A program made the position numbers and the translations under genes. Under the pieces are notes generated by a model. The model saw only the letters and a program-made list of their open reading frames with translations, made no database searches and was not told where the DNA came from. From NCBI GenBank assembly GCA_003218525.1, contig QHNU01000017.1, positions 1-20,425 of the forward strand: 20,425 nt of DNA, in the 5' to 3' direction. Positions 7,003 through 14,413 of this stretch are shown here, in pieces (the first letter of the stretch is position 1; each line of letters starts with the position of its first letter). This DNA is from Verrucomicrobiota bacterium. Its GTDB lineage: Bacteria > Verrucomicrobiota > Verrucomicrobiia > Chthoniobacterales > UBA10450.

Positions 7003-7641
7003 CTACTTCTTCTCCAAGAGCGGCAGGAACGCTTCGTAACCTTCGTCTTTCATTCGTTCCATTGGAATGAAATGGAAGGCGGCAGAGTTGAGGGCGTAGC
7101 GTTGTCCGGTCGGCGACGTCGGGTCGGGAAAGAGATGACCGAGGTGGGCATTGCTTCGTTTGGCACACACCTCGGTGCGCTGCATATCGTGCGAAGTGTC
7201 CGGTTTCTCGACGAGGAGATCCTTCGAGATCGGCTTGGTAAACGTGGGCCGGCCGGTGCCGCCATCGAATTTGTCGAGCGAGGTAAAGAGTGGTTCGCCG
7301 GTAATGACATCGACGTAGATGCCGGTGCGCTCGTTGTTCCAGAACTCGTTTTGGAAGGCGGTCTCTGTGCCGCCTTCACGCACGACAAAATACTGGTCCG
7401 GCTTTAATCGCCTTCTCAAAGTGACGTCGCTCGGCAGGGGCCGTTTCGGATCGAAGCCTGTGACCTCCTTTGTTCTTTCCTGGGCGAGAAAAAAGAAGTA
7501 GATCCCCGCGGCGCCGAGCACGGTCACCACGATGAGGCCAATGTACGTGCTGAGGGTCCACCTTTCCTCGCTGGTGATTCGGCCGCCGATGTACGTGCCG
7601 ATGGTCGATCTTTCGTGGCTGGTGATTTGACCCCCGTTCAT
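7003..7641 (-). CDS. Membrane-anchored MsrB (SelR) homologue lacking the catalytic cysteine
   Basis: The SelR fold (about residues 80-195) is clear: LKPDQYFVVREGGTETAFQN, GIYVDVITGEPLFTSLDKFD, AHLGHLFPDPTSPTGQRYAL, then NSAAFHFIP. True MsrB reduces methionine-R-sulfoxide using the Cys of RYCxNSA; here it is Ala (RYALNSA, A183). The resolving-Cys motif GCGWPSF reads GGTGRPTF, losing Cys and the substrate-binding Trp. Both zinc CxxC pairs are gone (D111/T114, A160/S163). The His of HLGH remains. A TM helix (about 35-53, YIGLIVVTVLGAAGIYFFF) anchors the domain outside the membrane. The N-terminus carries a 16-residue tandem duplication. The start is uncertain: ATG 7641 was chosen, and an in-frame TTG at 7656 would add five residues. 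Probably a pseudoenzyme with a non-redox role. Confidence 0.8.
   Translation of the reverse strand: MNGGQITSHERSTIGTYIGGRITSEERWTLSTYIGLIVVTVLGAAGIYFFFLAQERTKEVTGFDPKRPLPSDVTLRRRLKPDQYFVVREGGTETAFQNEFWNNERTGIYVDVITGEPLFTSLDKFDGGTGRPTFTKPISKDLLVEKPDTSHDMQRTEVCAKRSNAHLGHLFPDPTSPTGQRYALNSAAFHFIPMERMKDEGYEAFLPLLEKK
7541..7630. repeat. Tandem 48-bp duplication inside the MsrB-like gene
   Basis: Segments starting ATGTACGTGC at 7541 and 7589 align over about 42 bp with few mismatches. At protein level this gives GQITSHERSTIGTYIG followed by GRITSEERWTLSTYIG, that is, two 16-residue units just before the TM helix. Confidence 0.75.
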
Positions 7642-7686
7642 CAGATCGCGATTCAACGCAATTGAATCAGAAACCGGCCACCTCCG

Positions 7687-7818
7687 TCACTTCTTTTTCT
7701 CAAACAGAAGGAGATATTTGCCATGGCCCTCCTCCTTTGATTTCTTCCACCGGGAATGAAACAAGGGATGCGGAGTTTTGATTGGTAACGCAAACCAATC
7801 GGGCTGGAGCCGTCGCCA
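7687..7818 (-). pseudogene. Decayed 3' end of a second msrB copy
   Basis: Read on the minus strand this stretch still spells the MsrB C-terminus across frameshifts. GDGSSPIGLRY comes first, then in another frame NSASL-x-x-F-PVEEIK, then in a third frame EEGHGKYLLLFEKKK with a TGA stop at 7687-7689. It parallels PTGQRYALNSAAFHFIP and DEGYEAFLPLLEKK of the intact neighbour, whose start lies only about 45 nt downstream. At least two single-base indels are needed to restore the frame. Homology fades upstream of about 7818. The layout is a tandem duplication, same orientation, with the upstream copy dead. Confidence 0.65.
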
Positions 7819-7905
7819 AGAACAGGAAAGGAGAAAAGGATCAGAGCTTAGTATCGACACAATGATGCAGGGAAAGGACGTGGTTATCGGTTGAAACGTA
7901 TTCGC

Positions 7906-7936
7906 TACCACACTTACTCACTGCTACCGTCGCAGC
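7906..7936. repeat. 31-nt dispersed repeat, copy 1
   Basis: TACCACACTTACTCACT (7906-7922) is identical to 16163-16179. The following 14 nt, ending CGCAGC, match at 10 positions, giving 27/31 overall. Both copies are intergenic and in the same orientation. Confidence 0.6.
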
Positions 7937-8062
7937 GATTCACCAGTCCCCTCCCCAATCAGACGGACTCGGACTCGCATGTCAAACGCACGCTCCTATC
8001 TCGTTAACTTGTCTGCGATCCGCCGCCAAGAATGTTATTTGGCGAAGTACCTTACAAACTCT

Positions 8063-9049
8063 CTAACAGTTGAGCCACAGGGTGCGCTGTCCCGGCCCGG
8101 GGTTCTTGGTGAAGAGTAACCCGAACCGTGCCAAATCGCGCAGGGTCGCCGCCATTCCTGCATGGGCGACCGGAAATCCACGCTCGTTTTCGGCCAAGAG
8201 CGCATCGTGATCCGCGCCGAGCTTACTCTAAATAAGTTCGCTGATCGTTTCGGCCAAACTCTTGCCAGTCACGCGCGAAATCACTTCGCCGATAACGGCA
8301 GTATTGCTGCTGGTGTAAGCCCAGTTTTCACCAGGCTTGTGCTCGCGCTTGAGCGTGCTGAGAAATGCAAGCAGATCGCCGCTCCGCACGGCCTCCGGTA
8401 GATTGGGCAGAGTACGAGGTTGCCAGCCAAGTGTCGCCTCCAGCTGGAATTGTTTGTGCGCCGGATTGCGATAGGCGTCATTGCTACTCTCGTTGCCCTC
8501 GATTCCAGAACGCATGTCGGCGACATCGCGCAGACGAATCCCGACCCACCCGCTCCCCTTCAATTCAGGGAGAAAATCCTGCACCGGCCTTTGCGGGTCG
8601 ATCTTCCCCTCGCCTTCGAGGATGGCAAAGGTTGTCAACACGAACGCCTTCGTGACCGAATAGATCAGATGAAGATCGTTCGGCTGAATAGTGGGATATT
8701 TCTCATAAACGACCTTGCCCGCATGCAGCACGATGCAGCCGTCCACCGCGCCATTATTGACGAACTGCTCGAGAGTTTGCTCGGATCCGTCATCGTTCTT
8801 CAACTTGAGTCCGCCAATCTCAGGACCAAGCTGTGCCGGTAAATCGACGATTGGGCCGCCTCGTCGGACCACTGCTGCGGGAAATACCTCCGACAGATGG
8901 ATGTAAACCCAATGTGAGAGCAGCCCGCCCTTGTCCCAATTCTCCGCCGTCACTTGGGCGCGCATTGACGCCGGTTTCGCGTCTTCCGCGCAAATGTCGT
9001 TAGGTAGCACGAGCGCAGTCAGTGTGATCAGTAGCCAGCAAAGCCGCAT
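8063..9049 (-). pseudogene. Serine hydrolase, NylB/class C beta-lactamase type, interrupted by TAG
   Basis: A signal peptide (MRLCWLLITLTALVLPNDIC, then AEDAKP) precedes a beta-lactamase-fold hydrolase. The SxxK nucleophile motif is in YSVTKAFVLTTFAILEGEGK, the YxN-type motif is in WAYTSSNTAVIGEVISRVTG, and there is the family landmark GCIVLHAGKVVYEKYPTIQP plus LRDVADMRSGIEGN. This fits 6-aminohexanoate-dimer hydrolase-like enzymes of about 400 residues. The frame hits TAG at 8228-8230 after SELI, but continues in frame with recognisable family sequence (SKLGADHDALLAENERGFPV, then HAGMAATLRDLARFGLLFT) to a second stop at 8063. TAG most likely replaces the Trp codon TGG. The C-terminal 80 or so residues of the family are absent, so the gene is doubly damaged. 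AGGG lies four nucleotides before the ATG. Confidence 0.8.
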
Positions 9050-9112
9050 AGCGCCCTGTTAACAGCAGGAAATCAGATGTCGAGGCCAGGTGAGTAATTC
9101 ACGCAGGGAAGA

Positions 9113-9140
9113 GGCTAGTCAGTCCTTATTCTTACACAGG
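9113..9140 (+). repeat. Dispersed GGTCAGTCCTCACTTTTGAC-family element, degenerate
   Basis: GGCTAGTCAGTCCTTATTCT followed by TACACAGG keeps GTCAGTCCT and the ACACA tail. It sits in the 99-nt gap between two minus-strand genes, in plus orientation. Confidence 0.4.
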
Positions 9141-9148
9141 CGAGACAT

Positions 9149-10342
9149 CTACGTGCGTACGAGCGTAAGATGTACGAGTTCCGCCGGCGCGCGCACCCGC
9201 AGCGGAAACCAATTACCTACTCCGTTTGAGACGATCAGTCTGCTCGCGCCTTTGCTGTAAAGGCCAGACCAGTAACGAAACAGCGCCGGCCCAAATCCGC
9301 ATTGCTCATTTAACATAAGTTGCCCGCCATGGGTATGCCCGGAGAGCGTGAGCGGCAGCGAGCCCTCGGCCGCGGCATCGAACGCATGCGGATGATGAGC
9401 GAGAAGAATCGGGAAAGTCTCCGGCAGGCGCTGGCTCATGAGGCGGCGCACCGACGCGGCAATCGCCGCATCTCTATTTTCCCGCGCCCTTGTCCAACTA
9501 AGTCCGAGTAACTGCACCGGCCCGCCGCGAACGGTTACGATGGCCGACTCGTCGAGGAGAAACGGAATGCCCGATTGTTTCACTCGGCGTTCGAACTCCG
9601 TACCGTTCTCGATCAAGTCATGATTACCTTCGATCAGGTAAACACCAGTGCGGCCTTCCATCGATTTCACCAGTTCGAGACCGTGGTCGAGGTCAGCGAG
9701 AGCATCGTTGATCAAGTCACCGGTGACCAGGATGAGATCGGCACGGAACTCGTTAACGACTCGGACCATCTCGCGTAAGACGCGGCCGGAGGTAAACCGG
9801 CCTACATGCATATCGCTGATTTGAACGATAGTTAATCCGTGAAGATCGCTCGGCAAACCGGCGATGGGTAGGATAAACCGGCGAACGCGAAACCGATTCA
9901 GTTGCCGGATTGCAATGGTGGCAAGGCTAAGGTCCAACAGTGGCGGCGCCGCGGCCAGAGCCACCCCGAGAAATTGCCGGCGACTCAATCCTTGGCTTGT
10001 ATCGGCTGGGGCCGAGCCGGATTTGTGGCGGCGTCGAGCGCTCTGGACGACAACTGCCGCGGAGAGAATCGGCAACAGCATCAATGCCGGTAACAAGAGC
10101 AGAGGCAGGATGATCATGTGCCAGATAAACACGGCCGCTACTGCGAACTTCGCGAATACGGCCGTCGATTCCGAGTGAGAAAAGCGCTGACTTAGCAACC
10201 AGCTCAGCCCCGTTAATTGAGTCAGGCTGAAGATGGCTATGGCCCTACGCGCGACGGCAGGCCTGGCGATGCGGACCGACGCCACCCACCATAGCGCGTC
10301 CAGCGCGAACATAATCCCAATTATCCCGAGGACGAACCGCAC
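9149..10342 (-). CDS. Membrane-anchored metallophosphoesterase (YkuE-like)
   Basis: This is a calcineurin-like phosphoesterase with every metal motif in order: VQISDMHVG (DxH), LVTGDLIND (GD), IEGNHDLIE (GNHD), LLAHHPHAF, and SGHTHGGQL (GHxH). Before the catalytic domain there are three or four hydrophobic segments, and then LSRRQFLGVALAAAPPLLDL. That is a twin-arginine-like SRRQFLG motif plus a hydrophobic stretch, as in Tat-exported YkuE-type enzymes, but placed internally. The catalytic domain is probably extracytoplasmic; the substrate may be a phospholipid or sugar-nucleotide diester (inferred from relatives). The start is uncertain: I chose the GTG at 10342 giving MRFVLGIIGIMFALDALWW at the first TM. 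Upstream GTG (10429) or TTG (10489) would add poorly conserved residues. Downstream on the same strand is the broken hydrolase. Confidence 0.85.
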   Translation of the reverse strand: MRFVLGIIGIMFALDALWWVASVRIARPAVARRAIAIFSLTQLTGLSWLLSQRFSHSESTAVFAKFAVAAVFIWHMIILPLLLLPALMLLPILSAAVVVQSARRRHKSGSAPADTSQGLSRRQFLGVALAAAPPLLDLSLATIAIRQLNRFRVRRFILPIAGLPSDLHGLTIVQISDMHVGRFTSGRVLREMVRVVNEFRADLILVTGDLINDALADLDHGLELVKSMEGRTGVYLIEGNHDLIENGTEFERRVKQSGIPFLLDESAIVTVRGGPVQLLGLSWTRARENRDAAIAASVRRLMSQRLPETFPILLAHHPHAFDAAAEGSLPLTLSGHTHGGQLMLNEQCGFGPALFRYWSGLYSKGASRLIVSNGVGNWFPLRVRAPAELVHLTLVRT

Positions 10343-10717
10343 ATGGAAACATAGCAGAACTAACTGCGGCTGGCCGCGCGGCACGCCGAAGTTGTGTGAG
10401 AGGAAGGCACGACTGAGCTTTGCTTCCACATCCCGATGATCAAGGAAAATTGGATCCGTGGTATCGGTTCTGTGCGGTGTTCCGGTCAAATTATCGTGAT
10501 CACACTCGGCATGAAAATCACAATTCCGGCATCGACGACCGCTCTGGAAAAGTTCGTCGACGATCTAGCCAATCACTCGAAAGCAATTTCGTTTCCATCG
10601 CCTCGCCGCCCGAGAGAAAGAGCCTGTCGACGTAGGCAGCTGTCCTTCGGCGCGACAGCAAGCCTCGAAGACAACGCCTCACAAAAGCTGACACACCGAA
10701 ACTTGAATTCGCGAAGG

Positions 10718-10747
10718 ACAGAGGGTCAGTCCCAATTTTGACACAAG
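10718..10747 (+). repeat. Dispersed GGTCAGTCCTCACTTTTGAC-family element
   Basis: ACAGAGGGTCAGTCCCAATT followed by TTGACACAAG retains both the GAGGGTCAGTCC head and the complete TTTTGACACAAG tail. Confidence 0.55.
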
Positions 10748-10786
10748 AGCCGAGAAGAGGCCGTAGCTAGCTGGTTTGATGTCGAG

Positions 10787-10803
10787 TCCGCTGTCTCAGC
10801 GGA
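10787..10803. other. Perfect 7-bp hairpin between two repeat copies
   Basis: TCCGCTG-TCT-CAGCGGA forms a perfect stem with a 3-nt loop. It lies 40 nt after one dispersed element and 48 nt before the next, similar in shape to the hairpins at 517-533 and 15714-15726. Confidence 0.45.
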
Positions 10804-10850
10804 TAAGCTCGGTAAGATTTCGGCTGGGGACACCCGACGCCATACGAGGA

Positions 10851-10878
10851 GAAGGGTTCGGTCCTCGTTTTTTGCGAC
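10851..10878 (+). repeat. Dispersed GGTCAGTCCTCACTTTTGAC-family element, degenerate
   Basis: GAAGGGTTCGGTCCTCGTTT followed by TTTGCGAC matches the family with several substitutions, keeping GGGT and GTCCTC. Confidence 0.4.
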
Positions 10879-11347
10879 TTTTACCCTGCCTGCCGGACGT
10901 AAAGCCCGCTTTTTGGGCGACGGCTGACCTCCAAGTTTACTTCTTGGTCATGCGCAACAACCCTTTTGACCTATGCGCCTCCGCATCTCTGCACATCTGT
11001 CTTCAAGGGCCGTGATCTGAAAAGCTAAGAAGGCCGCGCCCACGTCAGAGAGTGCAATATTGCGACGCAACTCTGCGACCGGTGTTTTCAGCGGACCTCG
11101 CTCTCGAGAATGATCATGATCAGTTAGGTGAATAGTTTTAAATGGAATACCTCCCACGGCGTTGGTTACTTTTTACTTCAAGCGTTTGTTATGCCGCGCG
11201 TGGACGACTAGATTATGGCTATTCGCTCTACTTATCACTAGTATAAACGCTATCAACCTCCCATCCAGCTTGACTAAAAACGGCTTTTCATTGCCTAACA
11301 AGCGAGACGATCAGCTATAACCCGGCGCCCACTAACCGGCTGCGGGT

Positions 11348-11734
11348 TCACTGCGGGATCTCGAGCTGATAACTCTTCGAAAATTCGATCGTATTACCGC
11401 GCATCCGAACGTTCTCACTACCCGGTCCGATTCTCATAGCTCTGCCCTGGCGGCCGATCGCGCTCCGATAATAATCCTCGACGATCTTCCTGAAAGCATT
11501 GTGGTTCCAGTTTCCGGCGTACGATCCAAAAGGTTTCTCCACTTCGATTGATTCTTTAGCGTAATCGGTCCCAAATGGCTGTCGCAGAATTACCGACATC
11601 TCGGCGTAGTGCTCATCGTTTAGGTCGAGCCGGAAAAAAACCCTCGAAACCACGTGATTCTGCTTCGAATCGGTGGACGAAACATCCTGCGCCTCTTGAA
11701 TCAGTTTGTGGAACGTTACAGTTGCTGTGCTCAT
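11348..11734 (-). CDS. Hypothetical soluble protein, 128 residues
   Basis: An ATG at 11734 opens a 128-residue frame with well-mixed protein composition: MSTATVTFHKLIQEAQDVSS, HVVSRVFFRLDLNDEHYAEM, then SVILRQPFGTDYAKESIEVE, NHNAFRKIVEDYYRSAIG and a closing RMRGNTIEFSKSYQLEIP. There is no signal peptide or TM segment. Alternating strands and one amphipathic helix (about 78-92) suggest an alpha/beta cytosolic protein. I do not recognise a family. No Shine-Dalgarno is visible before the start. It stands alone between wide spacers, so context gives no hint of function. Confidence 0.55.
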   Translation of the reverse strand: MSTATVTFHKLIQEAQDVSSTDSKQNHVVSRVFFRLDLNDEHYAEMSVILRQPFGTDYAKESIEVEKPFGSYAGNWNHNAFRKIVEDYYRSAIGRQGRAMRIGPGSENVRMRGNTIEFSKSYQLEIPQ

Positions 11735-12233
11735 AGGTAGCGCCGTTTAGTCATTCAACGACAACAACATCAGCGACATGGGCGGGCAAAGGCGAGCATA
11801 ATCAGAGGCAAGACAGAAATCGGTCACTGACCGATCCCCAACTTTAAGTTGTATAGCTTCTTCACCCCTTACATTGAGCGTCCGCAGCTCTTAGGCCGGC
11901 GTTAAGATTTAATATTATTAGGTACTGGCATTTGCGGCTGTAGCTTCGCCGTTGAACACGTAAACACGAGCGAAATGGAACCAGCAGTGACACAAAGCAG
12001 CGCGATTTATTTCAAGCGACATTTAGGCTCAAAACGTCGAGCTGCACTTTTCCGGCGACTTCGCGCTTTATCCACAGATCAGACCAGCGCTCTCAAGCAG
12101 CAGACGTTTGGCAGTAGATACGTCACGCAAGAGCTTCCATCAGGACAACGGTTGCTGAGAGGCTTTGCATCCTGGAATGCGAGCAGCAGTGGGACGAACA
12201 AGCGTGGTTAAAAATACCGTTTCGCAAGGCGTA
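11735..12233. other. Divergent intergenic region of about 500 bp
   Basis: It separates the minus-strand unknown gene from the plus-strand AraC-type regulator and should hold both promoters. An AT-rich patch (about 11909-11924, TTTAATATTATTAGG) is the likeliest promoter area. A 78-codon open frame at 11975-12211 is of doubtful reality. No element of the dispersed repeat family is found here. Confidence 0.4.
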
Positions 12234-13145
12234 ATGAGCAAACGGAGCGGATCCCGATCGTCTGATCACGAAGTGATGCGACGTCTTTCGCGTTCGCAGC
12301 TTTTCAAAGATTACGAACGGGCTTTCAGCGAAGCCATGGGTTTGCCACTTAATATCCGAGGACGCGATTCGTGGTCCCCGTCGCACCACGGAAAAGAGGA
12401 TCACGATTCATTTGCCTCAATTCTGGCTCGCTTCAACAAGGCTCGCGCCGCCTGTTTAGTGGCCCAAACCGGTGCATCTCACCCGGAGTCGACCACGCGC
12501 ACTGTCACCTGGTTTGCGGGTCTCTCCGAAAGCGCGGTTCCGGTGTATGTAGGTGACCATATTCTTGGTTTTCTGGAGACGGGCGAAGTGATGCTGAAAA
12601 ACCCAACTAAGAAACATTTCGCGAGCATTACTCGACAGCTTCGGGCCTGGGGCTACGAGGCGGATTGGAAACATCTGGAGCGGGCTTATTTTCGGTCGTG
12701 TGTTTTATCGCCTGGCCGCTATCGGGCAATGCTGCGGCTCCTGAGTATTTTTTCGCAACACCTTTCGATCCTGTCGAATGAACTGGTCGTAGGGCGCGAA
12801 AAAGACGAGTCCGCGAATATGGCGAGAGCCCGGCAATTCATCGCGAACCATCAGGCCGAGCCGCTCACGCTGGGGCGAGTAGCTCAGGCGGCGAACATCA
12901 GTAGGTGCTACTTTTGCAAGATGTTCAAAAAAGCGACGGGAATGAATTTTGTCGACTATCTCTCGAGAGTCCGAGTAGAGAAATCGAAGACGCTGTTGCT
13001 CAATCCCAACTCGCGCATCAGCGAAGCTGCCTTCGCCAGCGGATTTCAATCCATGACGAACTTCAATCGCGCCTTTAGGCGGATTGTGGGCCGCTCTCCC
13101 ACGCAATTTCGCCAATCGCTTCAAAGGCTGCGTCGCGCGGCTTAG
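12234..13145 (+). CDS. AraC-family transcriptional regulator with PocR-like sensory domain
   Basis: This 303-residue protein starts at the ATG of MSKRSGSRSSDHEVMRRLSR. AAGG lies four nucleotides upstream; in-frame TTG 12165 and ATG 12177 would add low-complexity residues. Residues about 22-130 look like a PocR sensory domain (PF10114): SQLFKDYERAFSEAMGLPLN, a central ACLVAQTG, TVTWFAGLSESAVPVYVGDH and ILGFLETGEVML. Residues about 195-300 are the double helix-turn-helix: LTLGRVAQAANISRCYFCKM for the first, SRISEAAFASGFQSMTNFNR for the second, then FRRIVGRSPTQFRQ, the typical AraC C-terminal signature. PocR itself senses propanediol metabolism; the ligand here is unknown. It probably activates a target outside the window or regulates itself, since its only near neighbour, hsp20, is convergent. 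Confidence 0.85.
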   Translation: MSKRSGSRSSDHEVMRRLSRSQLFKDYERAFSEAMGLPLNIRGRDSWSPSHHGKEDHDSFASILARFNKARAACLVAQTGASHPESTTRTVTWFAGLSESAVPVYVGDHILGFLETGEVMLKNPTKKHFASITRQLRAWGYEADWKHLERAYFRSCVLSPGRYRAMLRLLSIFSQHLSILSNELVVGREKDESANMARARQFIANHQAEPLTLGRVAQAANISRCYFCKMFKKATGMNFVDYLSRVRVEKSKTLLLNPNSRISEAAFASGFQSMTNFNRAFRRIVGRSPTQFRQSLQRLRRAA

Positions 13146-13359
13146 TAAGTATCGCTTCCAATGTATCCGTCCGATCAATCCTGACGCGGAGTTGGTCGAG
13201 ATATTCGGCAGAGCTTTACAGAGTAATTCGGCCTGTTCCGGCCCGGACAAGGCAAAGGTTAGATGCGACTGGCTTCATGACCGTCTTTTTGGTGTTGATA
13301 TTTTACTGCCGAATTCACGCCGAGAAGTCGACCAGGTTAACCGCCTTACACTAGAGGCT

Positions 13360-13383
13360 AGCGCACGGAACTGTCCGTACGCT
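13360..13383. terminator. Hairpin between convergent AraC-type and hsp20 genes
   Basis: AGCG-c-ACGGA / TCCGT-a-CGCT pairs around an ACTG loop with one mismatch. It lies 20 nt past the hsp20 stop on the minus strand. It lacks a T-run, so it is only a candidate terminator. Confidence 0.35.
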
Positions 13384-13402
13384 CGCCCTAAGTGTTAGCG
13401 GA

Positions 13403-13858
13403 TTACTGCACCTTAACCAGGACAGCTTTTGATTTTGCTGTCGTCGTTGTCGGGAGATGCACTTTCAGCACTCCGTCGCGGAAGTCCGCCGTCACTTTCG
13501 ACCCAATGGTATCTTCAGGCAGCGTGAAGCTGCGTCGGAAGTTACCGAAGGATCGCTCGAGGCGATGGAATTTTCGTTTATGATCTCCCTTTTCGCCTTT
13601 CCGTTCTCCGGAAACGCAAAGGATCCCGTCCTCAACCGTCACCCTCACATCCTCTTTCTTCATTTCAGGCAAGTCAGCCTTGAGGAGGTACTCGCGATCA
13701 TCCTGACTGATATCAATTTCCGGTGACCAATCTGCTACCGCCAAGCTGTGGGTCTCGCCATTGCCCGTTCTATTCGGAAATCCGCCCAAGAACGGATTCA
13801 AGCGATTGTGCGCTTGGTCCATCTCTCGAAGCTGATTCCATGTTATTAATGTATTCAT
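13403..13858 (-). CDS. Small heat-shock protein Hsp20 (alpha-crystallin family)
   Basis: This 151-residue cytosolic chaperone prevents aggregation of unfolded proteins without ATP. A short N-terminal arm (MNTLITWNQLREMDQAHNRL and NPFLGGFPN) precedes the alpha-crystallin domain (about 45-140): WSPEIDISQDDREYLLKADL, PEMKKEDVRVTVEDGILCVS, then GERKGEKGDHKRKFHRLERS and FGNFRRSFTLPEDTIGSKVT. FRDGVLKVHLP is the conserved 'A-x-x-x-x-GVL-x-V-x-x-P' end, followed by a Thr-rich C-terminal tail. The length is normal for class A bacterial Hsp20. AAAGG lies eight nucleotides before the ATG, one of the better ribosome sites in the window. I see no CIRCE or sigma-32-type promoter. Single-gene unit, convergent with the AraC-type regulator. 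Confidence 0.95.
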   Translation of the reverse strand: MNTLITWNQLREMDQAHNRLNPFLGGFPNRTGNGETHSLAVADWSPEIDISQDDREYLLKADLPEMKKEDVRVTVEDGILCVSGERKGEKGDHKRKFHRLERSFGNFRRSFTLPEDTIGSKVTADFRDGVLKVHLPTTTTAKSKAVLVKVQ

Positions 13859-14210
13859 ATTGTTTACCTTTCTGGACTGACTTAAAGCGATCTCGATCCA
13901 TCGCGCGCACCGTTTATTGTCAGAGTCGGCCCCAATCTTGTGCAGGTTTAGGAACAGACCCGATGAGTTGATGATTACACAGGTAGATCTAGCCGTGGCT
14001 CTGTGAGCCGCGCATCTGGCTCAGATCGCGTGTCACTTCGGCGTCGTTCAGTACAGGGCTCCCAAGACGCGGCTATAGCGATGGCCTGGCGATTTCTGCA
14101 ATGCGATTTCGGTTGAAGTGGCACGAAAAGAAGTCAGTGCTGCGCCTCTGGTAGTTATTTCTTTTTCCACTGAAGGCCACCAAGCAGCGGCAACAGGAAC
14201 AGGAAACTAC

Positions 14211-14239
14211 GGGGTCAGGTCCGCACTTTTGAGACAAGC
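14211..14239 (+). repeat. Dispersed GGTCAGTCCTCACTTTTGAC-family element
   Basis: GGGGTCAGGTCCGCACTTTT followed by GAGACAAGC is a well-preserved copy with a GGTC variant in the middle. It is followed immediately by the palindromes at 14241-14297. The surrounding 550 bp (13859-14413) hold no gene. Confidence 0.6.
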
Positions 14240-14240
14240 A

Positions 14241-14297
14241 CACGAGCCAGGCTCGTGGTTACCAGTTAACAGTTAACAGTTATTCGCCACGGCGAAT
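14241..14297. repeat. Palindrome / heptamer repeat / palindrome cluster
   Basis: CACGAGCC-A-GGCTCGTG (14241-14257) is a perfect 8-bp inverted repeat with a 1-nt centre. Three tandem heptamers CAGTTAA, CAGTTAA, CAGTTAT follow (14263-14283). ATTCGCC-AC-GGCGAAT (14282-14297) is a second perfect 7-bp inverted repeat. The arrangement directly abuts the dispersed element at 14211-14239. Confidence 0.7.
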
Positions 14298-14356
14298 CCC
14301 CCCACCAGCGGATCCGTTAATCCGAAAAGGTAAGAAGTATAGAAAAGAGAAGGTGA

Positions 14357-14400
14357 CGGTGCAGTGCCGCCTCCCCGGGATCTCCAGGAAGGCAGCACCG
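14357..14400 (-). terminator. Probable terminator of the 14414-14905 gene
   Basis: On the minus strand CGGTGC-TGCC pairs with GGCA-GCACCG across a GC-rich loop, with a small bulge. It starts 13 nt after the TAG and is followed by a pyrimidine-rich CACCTTCTCTTTTC run. Confidence 0.5.
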
Positions 14401-14413
14401 CCCGTAACGCGAA

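Larger units (their letters stand above)
10343..11347. other. Spacer of about 1 kb with repeats, no convincing gene
   Basis: Beyond the possible 5' extension of the phosphoesterase (to 10489) I find only short open frames without recognisable domains. Two dispersed elements (10718-10747, 10851-10878) and a hairpin (10787-10803) are present. The part from 10960 to 11347 shows nothing I can name. Confidence 0.5.

Noticed and set aside
10436..10741. 101-codon plus-strand frame opposite the 5' end of the phosphoesterase
   Set aside because: It runs into a dispersed repeat copy and has no recognisable pattern.
11975..12211. 78-codon frame just upstream of the AraC-type regulator
   Set aside because: Low-complexity Ser/Arg/Gln composition, no family, and it overlaps alternative starts of the regulator. 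It cannot be excluded as a small upstream gene.
12120..12236. Minor frame ending ECEQQWDEQAWLKIPFRKA whose TAA overlaps the regulator's ATG
   Set aside because: It has no start codon after the preceding TAG. The overlap is suggestive but unsupported.
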